The notes under the pieces are model-generated. The model did no database searches. It saw only the letters and a program-made list of their open reading frames with translations, and was not told the origin of the DNA. A DNA stretch of 17,552 bases, taken from Oscillospiraceae bacterium. Lineage in GTDB: Bacteria; Bacillota; Clostridia; Oscillospirales; Oscillospiraceae. The stretch spans positions 1 through 17,552 of the forward strand of contig JAFYCQ010000197.1 in assembly GCA_017539635.1 (NCBI GenBank), written 5' to 3'. The stretch's first letter is position 1. Each line of letters starts with the position of its first letter. The translations under genes and the position numbers were made by a program. Positions 1 to 7,500 of the stretch are shown here, piece after piece.

Positions 1-1220
1 CTCTGTGCATAGCCATGACGGTCAAACAGCGGATAAAGCTGCGGAACACAAATATCGAGGTCAAAAAGAAAACGGCGGAAATAAACGCCGCAATAGAGAG
101 CGGCATATCCGGCATCCGCACCGCCAAGGCATTTGCTGCGGAAAGTGCCGAAGGGGAGAAATTTGAAAGGAGCAACGCCCTTTTCAAAACTGCAAAAGCC
201 GTCTATTACAAGACCTTCGGCAAATTCATGGCAAGCATGGAGTTCACCGTGGGCATCGTCCCCGTGGCGGTCATCGCCTTCGGCGGATTTCTCATAATGC
301 GGGGAGAAATGGGCTACATAGAGCTCATAACCTTCTCCCTGTACATCTCGACCTTCATCTCCCCCGTGCGGAGGCTGGTGCAGTTCATGGAGCAGTATAT
401 GCAGGGCACCGCCGGCTTTCTGCGCTTCCTTGAGGTCATGAAAACGGCCCCGGAGATCGAGGACGCCCCGGACGCTGAGGAACTCACAACGGTCAAGGGG
501 AGCATACGCTTTGACAACGTGAGCTTCAGCTACAAGGAAGACAACGAAACCTTAAGCGGCGTGAGCTTTCACATTAATCCCGGAGAGAGCCTCGCCCTGG
601 TGGGGCCCTCCGGCGGCGGCAAGACTACCATATGCCACCTGCTGCCCCGGTTTTACGACGTATCCTCCGGCTCCGTCTCGGTTGACGGTAAGGACGTGCG
701 CTCTCTCACACAGGAGAGTCTGAGGAAAAACATCGGCATCATCCAGCAGGACGTATTTATATTCGCCGACACCATAAAGGAAAACATCCGCTACGGCAGG
801 CCCGACGCCACTGACGAGGAGGTGGTGGAGGCCGCCGTCCGGGCGGAGATACACAGGGAGATCATGGAGATGCCCGACGGCTACGACACCTATATCGGCG
901 AGCGGGGCGTAATGCTCTCCGGCGGCCAGAAGCAGAGAGTTTCCATCGCCCGGGTGTTTCTGAAGGATCCGCCCATACTCATACTGGACGAGGCCACCAG
1001 CGCCCTGGACTCCGTCACGGAGCACAAGATACAGGAGAGTCTGGAAAAGCTGGGCGAGGGTCGCACCTGCCTTGTCATCGCCCACCGGCTGTCCACCATA
1101 AGGGACGCGGACAGGATAGCCGTCATTGAGGGCGGCAGGCTAACGGAAAGCGGCACCCACGGGGAGCTTCTGGCGAAAAACGGAGATTATGCCGCTCTGT
1201 GGCACGCCCAGAACGGGTAA
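1..1220 (+). CDS. ABC exporter, fused membrane and ATPase domains (5' partial)
   Basis: This is the C-terminal part of a type IV (MsbA/multidrug-like) ABC exporter half-transporter, which moves a lipid, peptide or drug across the cytoplasmic membrane using ATP. The frame is open to the left edge, so the ATG at 15 is internal. About 400 residues are present of the usual 570-600. Counting from that ATG, the end of the membrane domain includes hydrophobic segments near residues 77-95 and 103-117. The nucleotide-binding domain is complete and looks active: Walker A GPSGGGKT (197-204), Q-loop IIQQD (242-246), signature LSGGQ (301-305), Walker B ILILDE with the catalytic Glu326, D-loop SALD and switch His357. 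Many such exporters are heterodimers encoded by adjacent genes, so a partner may lie just upstream. The substrate cannot be told from sequence. The next plus-strand gene starts 135 bp downstream, past a hairpin. Confidence 0.95.
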   Translation, partial: LCIAMTVKQRIKLRNTNIEVKKKTAEINAAIESGISGIRTAKAFAAESAEGEKFERSNALFKTAKAVYYKTFGKFMASMEFTVGIVPVAVIAFGGFLIMRGEMGYIELITFSLYISTFISPVRRLVQFMEQYMQGTAGFLRFLEVMKTAPEIEDAPDAEELTTVKGSIRFDNVSFSYKEDNETLSGVSFHINPGESLALVGPSGGGKTTICHLLPRFYDVSSGSVSVDGKDVRSLTQESLRKNIGIIQQDVFIFADTIKENIRYGRPDATDEEVVEAAVRAEIHREIMEMPDGYDTYIGERGVMLSGGQKQRVSIARVFLKDPPILILDEATSALDSVTEHKIQESLEKLGEGRTCLVIAHRLSTIRDADRIAVIEGGRLTESGTHGELLAKNGDYAALWHAQNG

Positions 1221-1294
1221 AAATAAAACAATGATAAAAAACCGGTCAAGAAACCCGCTGTTCCCCCTTGCGCATATCGCCCGCATGTATTATT

Positions 1295-1332
1295 CTAAGG
1301 GCAGCACCGGAATCATGCGGTGCTGCCCTTAG
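1295..1332 (+). terminator. Perfect 15-bp hairpin between exporter and small gene
   Basis: The arm ctaagggcagcaccg (1295-1309) is exactly complementary to 1318-1332, with an 8-nt loop. The position, 75 bp after the exporter stop, suits an intrinsic terminator. However, the 3' side is A-rich (agaaaaag) instead of a T-tract, so termination in the plus direction would be atypical. It ends only 7 nt before the AAAGGAG ribosome binding site of the next gene, so it could instead be an mRNA-stabilising or attenuating element. The structure is certain; its role is not. Confidence 0.55.
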
Positions 1333-1355
1333 AAAAAGCAAAGGAGCTGTAAAAT

Positions 1356-1793
1356 ATGGAAGACAAAAAAGAGCTGTCTGAGCGGGAGCTGCTGGTCGCT
1401 CTGGAGGACGTACAGCGCAGATCCCTGCGCCACGCCCGGGTAACCACTGTAGTCTGCCTGGTGATCGCGGCGCTTTTGTTGCTGGTGACGCTGCTGACCC
1501 TGCCCAGGGTCGTATCTGCCCTGAACCGGCTGGACGGCACTCTCAACAATCTGGAGGGCGCCATGGAAACTCTGAGCAGCCTGGAAGGGGCCGCAGGTCA
1601 GCTTGACGGCTTTATGGAGGATGTGGACACCCTGGGCAACGCTGCAAGTCAGCTGGGCGATCTGGACATAGATACGCTTAACAAAGGTATCCGGGATATA
1701 AGCCAGATCGACTTTGACAGGCTGAATCAGGCCATAAACGACCTGTCAGATGTGATCCAGCCGTTGGCCAGATTCGCAAATCTGTTCAACTGA
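1356..1793 (+). CDS. Small single-pass membrane protein with helical extracytoplasmic tail
   Basis: I do not recognise a named family. The 145-residue protein has a charged N-terminus (1-28, rich in Lys, Glu and Arg), one strong hydrophobic segment at about 29-50, and then a hydrophilic tail. In the tail Leu recurs every three to four residues (LDGTLNNLEGAM, LSSLEGAAGQLDG, LGDLDIDTLN, ISQIDFDRLNQAINDL). The pattern predicts amphipathic helices or a coiled coil, and an internal imperfect repeat of the L-x-x-L-D/E-G type is visible. With no signal peptidase site it is most likely an N-in, C-out signal-anchor protein that oligomerises through its tail. The start is supported by AAAGGAG at 1340-1346, nine nt before the ATG. 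It could be expressed by readthrough from the exporter or on its own, and it ends at the bidirectional terminator. DUF948-like and chemoreceptor-linker proteins have a similar look. Confidence 0.8.
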   Translation: MEDKKELSERELLVALEDVQRRSLRHARVTTVVCLVIAALLLLVTLLTLPRVVSALNRLDGTLNNLEGAMETLSSLEGAAGQLDGFMEDVDTLGNAASQLGDLDIDTLNKGIRDISQIDFDRLNQAINDLSDVIQPLARFANLFN

Positions 1794-1829
1794 TGACGCC
1801 GTATAGCCGGCGATAAACCAAATGATAAG

Positions 1830-1862
1830 GGGCTGCAGCGAAATGAAAAATCGCTGCAGCCC
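1830..1862. terminator. Intrinsic terminator between converging genes
   Basis: The 12-bp perfect stem gggctgcagcga (1830-1841) pairs with 1851-1862 around a 9-nt loop. On the plus strand it is followed by the T-rich tattttcatatttta, so it should end the transcript of the small membrane protein gene. It lies 6 bp beyond the stop of the minus-strand ATP-grasp gene and probably serves that operon as well, though the minus-strand 3' side (ccttatcattt) is less T-rich. Confidence 0.8.
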
Positions 1863-1867
1863 TATTT

Positions 1868-2680
1868 TCATATTTTATCAATAGCTTCCGCCATATCCTG
1901 CAGGAATTGATTTCTGACGCTTTCCTTGACTTCAAGGATCGAAAGATAAGGATTCAGGTCCTCCAGTTCCACCAAAAGGAGCCTTCCGTCTCTGGTCCTG
2001 CAGGCATCTACTCTCTGAATACCGTGCTTAACTGTATTCCACTCTATAAACTTACGGGCAAACGCCGCATCTTCATCGGTGTAATCATACTCCGCAAGTT
2101 CCCACCGCTTTGTTTTATCCGGCGCATACATGGCGTATTCGAGCTTATCGTTTATAAAGTAAAACGATACTTCGTACTGAAAATCTATCGCGGGCTGAAT
2201 AAGCGTTTTACCGGGAACAAGGCCGCGTTTTTTAAGCTCTTCCGCCGCAGCAAATTCCAGTCCGATTGAGTCCGCCCCGTCCTTGGGCTTTATCACATAA
2301 GTTTCAGACTCCGGCAAAACATTTATATCATCCATTGAATCCACAGTAGGGATAACGGGATAAGCTTCAGCGGTAAGCTCCAGCAAATACTGTTTCCCCC
2401 GCATGTCAGCCTTTCCGTCAAAGGAGTTAAATGTTTTCAGCCGTTTTTCCTCAACCCGTCTGAGAAAATCATAATAAATATCCTTGTACCCGATCACGCT
2501 CCCTGTATTTCTGAACACCACTGCGTCAGCATGATCCTCAAAGCCTTCCGCGCATTTAGGATGAGCCAATACGACATCATATCTGTCCTTCAGCCTGTCG
2601 GCGATATAAATGTCCTCTTTTGAGTAATCCCGCCCCTTTGCCTTGTAAGCCAAATCCGTCAAATAAAGGATCTTCTTCAA
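1868..2680 (-). CDS. ATP-grasp superfamily protein (RimK/glutathione-synthase-like fold)
   Basis: ATP-grasp enzymes join a carboxylate to an amine or other nucleophile through an acyl-phosphate, using ATP and Mg2+. I call a TTG start at 2680 giving 270 residues, because GGGAG sits 8 nt upstream and the N-terminus MKKILYLTD is then a typical first beta strand. A GTG at 2695 would add five residues but has a poorer ribosome site. Counting from 2680, the N-terminal domain (1-95) is Rossmann-like. The nucleotide-binding lobe has VIKPKDGADSIG at 129-140 (Lys131 and a glycine-rich loop) and an acidic partner strand near 160-172. The metal site is RVDACRTRDG to VELEDLNP (223-244), with Asp225, Glu238, Glu240 and Asn243 as candidate ligands. 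The substrate is not identifiable, and no carrier protein or peptide precursor is seen nearby. It is the last gene of the minus-strand row, 37 bp after the FmdE-family gene. Confidence 0.75.
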   Translation of the reverse strand: MKKILYLTDLAYKAKGRDYSKEDIYIADRLKDRYDVVLAHPKCAEGFEDHADAVVFRNTGSVIGYKDIYYDFLRRVEEKRLKTFNSFDGKADMRGKQYLLELTAEAYPVIPTVDSMDDINVLPESETYVIKPKDGADSIGLEFAAAEELKKRGLVPGKTLIQPAIDFQYEVSFYFINDKLEYAMYAPDKTKRWELAEYDYTDEDAAFARKFIEWNTVKHGIQRVDACRTRDGRLLLVELEDLNPYLSILEVKESVRNQFLQDMAEAIDKI

Positions 2681-2717
2681 TTCATCAACTCCCACATATC
2701 AAACGCCGCCAGCGCAT

Positions 2718-3266
2718 TTACAGTATTTTATAATACCCTTCCCCGGCGCAGGCCTTGCAGAGCACAGTGCCGTCCTTCACCACGTGGCGGCTGTCGGTTA
2801 CCTCTTCGCCGCAGCGCTGACAGATCTGCGCCTCCACCAGCGGGCCTTTCATGTCGCAGGGGCGGAGATCAACGGAAACCCTCTGTACCTGGAAGATCTC
2901 CTCGTCCGGCAGGTTTTCGTAAAATGAGATCATGTCCTCCCCCTCGGCGGGATGGCGGCGGTTTTTGCGCAGTATCCTGAACGCCGTGCCCGTTTCCGCG
3001 TCAACGAAGGTGGCGGCTATTTTGCCGAAATCCTTGAATTTGAACGTGCGCTTGCCGACATGTGCGCCGGTAACCGCCATGATGGCATCGGCGGGGCAGC
3101 GGTCACATTCAACGTAAACATAGAGTCTCCGCCTGTTCTCCTCCACCTCCGGGCCGAGAAGCTCAAGGCCCAGCCTTGCCATTTTGACGCCAATGCACTG
3201 CCCGGAACAGAGATGTCCGTGAAAGGCAAGGGCCTTTTCCACATCTTCTTTAAATGAATTTTTCAT
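2718..3266 (-). CDS. FmdE-family (formylmethanofuran dehydrogenase subunit E-like) zinc protein
   Basis: The protein belongs to the FmdE family, whose founding member is a small subunit of the molybdenum/tungsten formylmethanofuran dehydrogenase. Stand-alone bacterial copies have no settled function and are often linked to molybdopterin or metal handling. The 182 residues show the family hallmark FHGHLCSG at 15-22 (His16, His18, Cys20), a second pair in ECDRC (Cys54, Cys57), and the TGAHVGKRTFKFKDFGK segment near 66-82. A C-terminal treble-clef zinc ribbon is formed by CQRC (149-152) and CKAC (170-173). The length matches bacterial FmdE proteins. The ATG at 3266 follows a weak GGGAAGAG site. 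The gene lies 24 bp after the glycosidase stop and ahead of the ATP-grasp gene, so it is very probably cotranscribed. No other methanofuran or molybdopterin gene is in view, so a role in methanogenesis is not implied. Confidence 0.88.
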   Translation of the reverse strand: MKNSFKEDVEKALAFHGHLCSGQCIGVKMARLGLELLGPEVEENRRRLYVYVECDRCPADAIMAVTGAHVGKRTFKFKDFGKIAATFVDAETGTAFRILRKNRRHPAEGEDMISFYENLPDEEIFQVQRVSVDLRPCDMKGPLVEAQICQRCGEEVTDSRHVVKDGTVLCKACAGEGYYKIL

Positions 3267-3290
3267 GTTTTTGTCTCTTCCCTTTTTTAG

Positions 3291-5810
3291 TTACAGCTCC
3301 ATTTCCCGGCAGAAGCGCATGAGGATAGTAGCCATCTGCGCCCGGTTGGCTACAGCTCCAGGGGCAAGCGTCCCGTCCCCCATGCCGTTCATTATATCGT
3401 TCATGGTCATCCAGCACAACGCCTCGTAAGCGTAGTCTGAAATGTCGCCCACGTCGGAATAATCCAGTCTGAAGGCCCAGGCGCCCTTAAAGCCCTGCCC
3501 CTTGGACTGGGCGAAGCGGTACAGGATGGCGGCGAGCATTTCCCGGGTCACAGGCTCATCTGGGGAAAAGGTGTTTTCGCCTGTGCCGTTTACTGCTCCG
3601 GCTCCCGCCGCCCAGGAAACGGCATCATAATACCAGCTTCCCTCCGCAACGTCAGAAAAGGCAGCGCCCTTCCCCTCCGGCTCCCCTGCCAGACGCCAAA
3701 GGACGGTGACGGCCATAGCCCGGGAGCACACGCCCTCCGGGGCAAAAAGGTCAACGCCCACGCCGTTCATGAGCCCCTTGTCCAAGACCCAGTGGACGCC
3801 GTCGTGATACCACGCCCCGGGGGAAGCGTCGCTGAATCTGCTTATGGGACAGGAGGCGTCCTTTCGGCAGTCCCCGAAGGCGGCGGCCTTGTAGGTCAGT
3901 CCGAAGCCCCTGGGATAGAGTATCTCTTCGGAATACTTATAGGATCCGTCCAGAGCGGGGATGTTTACCGGCAGCTTCCCGGAGGGGGACTCGTCGGGAG
4001 AAAGGGCCAGATACAGAGCGGCGGGCATATTGGGGCCGTACTGCTTTACGGCGCCGTCAGTCACTCTCGGGTCCTCGCTCATGGCCTTGGCGGACCAGGC
4101 TATCATAATGGCGTCCGCCTTCTGGTATCTTGCCGTGTCGTACGGGAGATAAACGCTTAAAACGGTAACGGTCTTTTCGTTTTTGTGCACCTGGTCGATT
4201 ATCCCGTCCACAACGGTCGAGTATGCCCCTTTGGCGCTTGCCGGGTCGGGGGCCGAAGCGCTGCTGACCTCCGAAACCACGATCACGTGATCTGCGCCCT
4301 CTATAAGCGGCAGAGCATCGGAAAGCCCCATGCCCTGTAAGGATTTGACCGTAACTTCCGTACCCTCCGGGAGCTTGCCCTCGTCCCGGAGCAGATTCAC
4401 GGCGTATTCCATGCCGAACACTTCGTTGTTGTAGGCGGTAAGCACGACTATATTCTGCCCTGCCTTATTAAGGGGCAGGACGTTGTTGTCGTTCTTCACC
4501 AGGGTGATGGCTCTCTTTGTTATCTCCCACTCTTTTCCGTGGTTTTCCGCAGAGCCCACAGAGGATACGGCTTTGGAGACACGGGCCTCCACATCCCCGC
4601 TCTCATAGGGCGTCAGCAGGCCCTTTTCCTCCTTGAGGTGAAGTATGCGCAGAACCGCCGCATCGACCTTTTCTCCGGAGATCTTGCCTGCATCCACCAG
4701 CTTCGCCACGTCGGTTATGTACTTGTCAAGATCTTCTATACCCTCCTTTGAGGAGGTGTCAACGGGCATCAGCAGTATATCTACCCCGGCCTCTATGGCA
4801 AGGCGGGCCGCGTCGAGCCTGTCAAAATGCTTCTCTATGGCGTCCATGTTCAGAGCGTCCGTTACAATGACGCCGTCAAAGCCCATGTCGCCCCGGAGGA
4901 TGTCCGTGATTATTGTTTTGGACAAAGTGGCGGGCAGGTTTATGGTCTCACCCGTCTCCTTGGAGATATATGTCTCTTTCTCTATCTGCGGATACTGGAT
5001 GTGGGCGGTCATAACGGCGTCGGCCCCGGCCTCGATACACGCCTTGAAGGGCACAAGCTCCGTCTTTTTCAGCTCGTCATAGCTCTTGTCGATGCAGGGC
5101 AGGCCTGTGTGGCTGTCGGTGGCGGTGTCGCCGTGTCCGGGAAAGTGCTTTAGCGTTGAAACGGTGCCGGTACCCTGCAGGGCCTTCATGAAGGCGACGC
5201 CCTGTTCCGCTGCGGTTTCGGGATCGTCCGAAAATGAGCGGACGCCGATAACCGGGTTCGCCGGGTTGTTGTTCACATCCACCACGGGAGCAAAATCAAG
5301 GTTGAAGCCTATTGCCTTAAGCTCCTGTCCGATTATCGCCGCCGCTGTCCGGGTGGCGGCAAGGTCTCCCACGGCGCCAAGGGCCATGTTGCCCGGGGTC
5401 TGGGTGCCCTGCCCCAGTCTCGCCACTATGCCGCCCTCCTGGTCAACAGCGACCAGCAGCTGCGGTCTCCCGACTAAGGCGTTGGCAGTCTGCATGGCGT
5501 CTATAAGCCGGACGGTCTTTTCGGTCTCCCCGGCGTTCTGGGCAAACAGGATGACGCCGGCAAAGCCCCGCTTCTGCAGGATCGCCTCCACCTCCGGAGT
5601 TATCTCATCAAGGCCTTTCAGTTTGCCATCCTCGTCGGTATAATACCGGAAAGCAGGCATCAAAAGCTGGCTGACCTTTTCCTCTGTCGTCATCCCCGCC
5701 AGCACGGCTTTGCACGGATCGGCGGCAAGAGCCGCTGCAGAAAGCACGGCAAAAACCATGATAACGGCAAGCAGCAGGGATAAAAAGCGTATTCCTTTCG
5801 ACCTTGACAT
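3291..5810 (-). CDS. Secreted GH3 beta-N-acetylglucosaminidase with three SLH domains
   Basis: This is a glycoside hydrolase family 3 enzyme of the NagZ type, predicted to cleave terminal beta-N-acetylglucosamine (peptidoglycan fragments or other amino-sugar glycans) outside the cell. The start at 5810 is preferred because AAAGGAG then lies 7 nt upstream; an ATG at 5816 abuts that site and would add two residues. Numbered from 5810, a signal peptide covers about 1-30 (cleavage near ALA-AD). The TIM barrel holds KHFPGHGDT (221-229) followed by Asp232-Ser-His234, the Asp/His acid-base dyad characteristic of NagZ. The nucleophile Asp318 is in VIVTDALNM. A C-terminal GH3 sandwich domain spans roughly 420-635. 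Three SLH domains follow at about 659-708, 718-768 and 784-836, each with the W-Y-x-A/G and NG-x-G patterns, and would anchor the enzyme to secondary cell wall polymer. Gram-negative NagZ is cytosolic and much shorter. The gene lies 21 bp after the transporter, so the two are likely cotranscribed. Confidence 0.95.
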   Translation of the reverse strand: MSRSKGIRFLSLLLAVIMVFAVLSAAALAADPCKAVLAGMTTEEKVSQLLMPAFRYYTDEDGKLKGLDEITPEVEAILQKRGFAGVILFAQNAGETEKTVRLIDAMQTANALVGRPQLLVAVDQEGGIVARLGQGTQTPGNMALGAVGDLAATRTAAAIIGQELKAIGFNLDFAPVVDVNNNPANPVIGVRSFSDDPETAAEQGVAFMKALQGTGTVSTLKHFPGHGDTATDSHTGLPCIDKSYDELKKTELVPFKACIEAGADAVMTAHIQYPQIEKETYISKETGETINLPATLSKTIITDILRGDMGFDGVIVTDALNMDAIEKHFDRLDAARLAIEAGVDILLMPVDTSSKEGIEDLDKYITDVAKLVDAGKISGEKVDAAVLRILHLKEEKGLLTPYESGDVEARVSKAVSSVGSAENHGKEWEITKRAITLVKNDNNVLPLNKAGQNIVVLTAYNNEVFGMEYAVNLLRDEGKLPEGTEVTVKSLQGMGLSDALPLIEGADHVIVVSEVSSASAPDPASAKGAYSTVVDGIIDQVHKNEKTVTVLSVYLPYDTARYQKADAIMIAWSAKAMSEDPRVTDGAVKQYGPNMPAALYLALSPDESPSGKLPVNIPALDGSYKYSEEILYPRGFGLTYKAAAFGDCRKDASCPISRFSDASPGAWYHDGVHWVLDKGLMNGVGVDLFAPEGVCSRAMAVTVLWRLAGEPEGKGAAFSDVAEGSWYYDAVSWAAGAGAVNGTGENTFSPDEPVTREMLAAILYRFAQSKGQGFKGAWAFRLDYSDVGDISDYAYEALCWMTMNDIMNGMGDGTLAPGAVANRAQMATILMRFCREMEL

Positions 5811-5831
5811 AGTCATTCTCCTTTACTTTTT

Positions 5832-7421
5832 TCAGATTACGGCCTCTTTTTTAGCCTTCTGATCCTCAATGGCCGCAGTTACGATATCTCCGAGCACGTT
5901 TATGAGATTCTGAACGGCCCCGAACAATACCTCGCAGTATATCGCCATTGAAATCAAATCGTCCGCGTGCAAATACAGAACAATTATAAGCGTGCCGATA
6001 AGGATGGACCCCGGTTGGTTCGGAGCGCCGAGGGAGAGGAACAGAACCAGTATCGCTATAACAAGTATCTGGAACCAGGAAATATCCAATCCCATCAGAA
6101 AAACGAATACCATCGACAGCAGCATCAGCAGATAGCAGTTGCCGTCCAGGTTCGTCTGAGCGAGTATCGTCAGCTCCTCGGAGAGCCTTTTTCTGTTGTA
6201 CACGTATTTTTTTACGCAGTATCTGATGTTGAAGGGCACGGCGTCGATGGCTGAATTGATTCTGATATTTTCAAGAATCAGCGGCGGCAGGTGTCTTAAA
6301 AACGTACCGAGCTCAACGCCGCCGATCAGCAGACGTATCAAATAGAAAATGAAAAGGACGATAATGCTGACGATGATAAGAAACGCCAGCTCCGCTATCA
6401 GCAGAAGATCGCCGATGCCGACTGCCAGCATAGGCGTGAGTATCGCCAGAAAGCAGAAGAAGGGCAGCGCAAACATAACGACGTGCAGCATTTTGGAAAA
6501 CAGGTTATAGCAGACGTCAACAGCCTGTTTTATTACTTCAAAATGCTTGCCGACAGAGCAAAACGCATAGGTTATAAGCAGCGCGACTATTATAAGCGGA
6601 AACGGCATGAACGTCTCAAAGGGTTCAAATATGCTCGACGGCACCAGAGAGGCAATTATCTCTGAAAAGGACATCGTGCCGCCGAAGCTCAGGTTTTCCG
6701 CCAGATATCCGTCGCGGGAATTGAACAGTCTTGCTATGAAAATACTTGTAAAAAGCGCCAGGAGAACGGAAATGAAGGAGGTTATGACCGCCTTCATCTG
6801 CAGTCTTCTGCCGGAGGAGCTTCTCTCCGACACTATGTATGTGTCGGTGAGATTCTTGACAAGGGAAAACAGGGTGACCGGGGCACCTACCATAAGCATC
6901 GCGTTAGCGTACAGCTTTACCAGGGGGAAAACTATCCTTTCCTCGATCGCCTGCCGTTCCTCGAAGCTGAAGAATATGCTTAAAGGTATATAGACCAGTA
7001 TCGCCAGAAGTATCCCGGCAAAGCAGCGCATCTGGTTTATACTGTGGTTCCTTTTTACGATGATGCGTATGTTGTTGTAGCCGGTGCTGTATCTGTAATC
7101 CACCTTGTCGTCATAGGCCAGCAGTATGCTTATTTCGGGGGAAACGTCGGTGGGATTTTTCGGTACGGGGATATAGGGTTTGCCCTCAAAGCCCAGTTTA
7201 ATATTTATCTCGCCGAAGGTGTTGTGCATCGTAAGGGTAAGCAGAGTTTCCCGGTCAAAGCCCTGCTCCAGGAGATCGTTATACAGCGCCTCAAACAGCA
7301 GCATGGTCTCCATTATTATCTCTTCGCTTATGCGGTTGCGGGTCAGCTCCCGTCTGATAAACATATAAGCAGTCCCGAAGCTCTCCGCAGCGAGGTTGAT
7401 ATCCACGGTTTTTTTGCTCAT
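5832..7421 (-). CDS. SLC1/DAACS-type (sodium:dicarboxylate symporter fold) transporter with extra N-terminal domain
   Basis: Residues 130-520 follow the elevator-fold secondary transporters of the dicarboxylate/amino acid:cation symporter family. Landmarks are the HP1 region INSAIDAVPFNIRY (388-401), NLDG (424-427) in place of the NMDG of TM7, the HP2 tip GAPNQPGS (465-472), and INVLGD (507-512) in TM8. By alignment to GltPh, the cation-site residues Asp312, Asn401 and Asp405 are kept as Asp426, Asn508 and Asp512. Asp394 and Arg397, which bind the amino group and side-chain carboxylate of acidic substrates, become Gly501 and Gln504. The substrate is therefore probably not glutamate, aspartate or a dicarboxylate. 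Residues 1-128 are soluble; FEALYN (43-48) faintly resembles a GHKL-ATPase N-box, suggesting a degenerate RsbW-like sensor domain, which is weak inference. It is 529 residues against about 420 for usual bacterial members. The next gene, the SLH glycosidase, starts 21 bp later. Confidence 0.85.
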   Translation of the reverse strand: MSKKTVDINLAAESFGTAYMFIRRELTRNRISEEIIMETMLLFEALYNDLLEQGFDRETLLTLTMHNTFGEINIKLGFEGKPYIPVPKNPTDVSPEISILLAYDDKVDYRYSTGYNNIRIIVKRNHSINQMRCFAGILLAILVYIPLSIFFSFEERQAIEERIVFPLVKLYANAMLMVGAPVTLFSLVKNLTDTYIVSERSSSGRRLQMKAVITSFISVLLALFTSIFIARLFNSRDGYLAENLSFGGTMSFSEIIASLVPSSIFEPFETFMPFPLIIVALLITYAFCSVGKHFEVIKQAVDVCYNLFSKMLHVVMFALPFFCFLAILTPMLAVGIGDLLLIAELAFLIIVSIIVLFIFYLIRLLIGGVELGTFLRHLPPLILENIRINSAIDAVPFNIRYCVKKYVYNRKRLSEELTILAQTNLDGNCYLLMLLSMVFVFLMGLDISWFQILVIAILVLFLSLGAPNQPGSILIGTLIIVLYLHADDLISMAIYCEVLFGAVQNLINVLGDIVTAAIEDQKAKKEAVI

Positions 7422-7500
7422 TATCAGCTTTCACCGTCCCCAGGTGTCTGTCGGAGGCTGTCGCACCGACAGGATGTTAATCGTCAGCCAAAGGATTTCT

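Noticed and set aside
552..1085. 177-codon minus-strand frame opposite the ABC ATPase domain
   Set aside because: The plus strand carries every ABC ATPase motif in order; the antisense frame is a shadow.
2718..3266. Reading the FmdE-family gene as evidence of a methanogenic archaeon
   Set aside because: FmdE homologues are common in bacteria. The SLH glycosidase, Shine-Dalgarno sites, sigma-A-type promoter and absence of other methanogenesis genes point to a bacterium.
7448..7472. Inverted repeat ctgtcgg/ccgacag between yccF and the transporter
   Set aside because: The stem is only 7 bp with an 11-nt loop and there is no T-tract on the minus strand, so a terminator is not supported.
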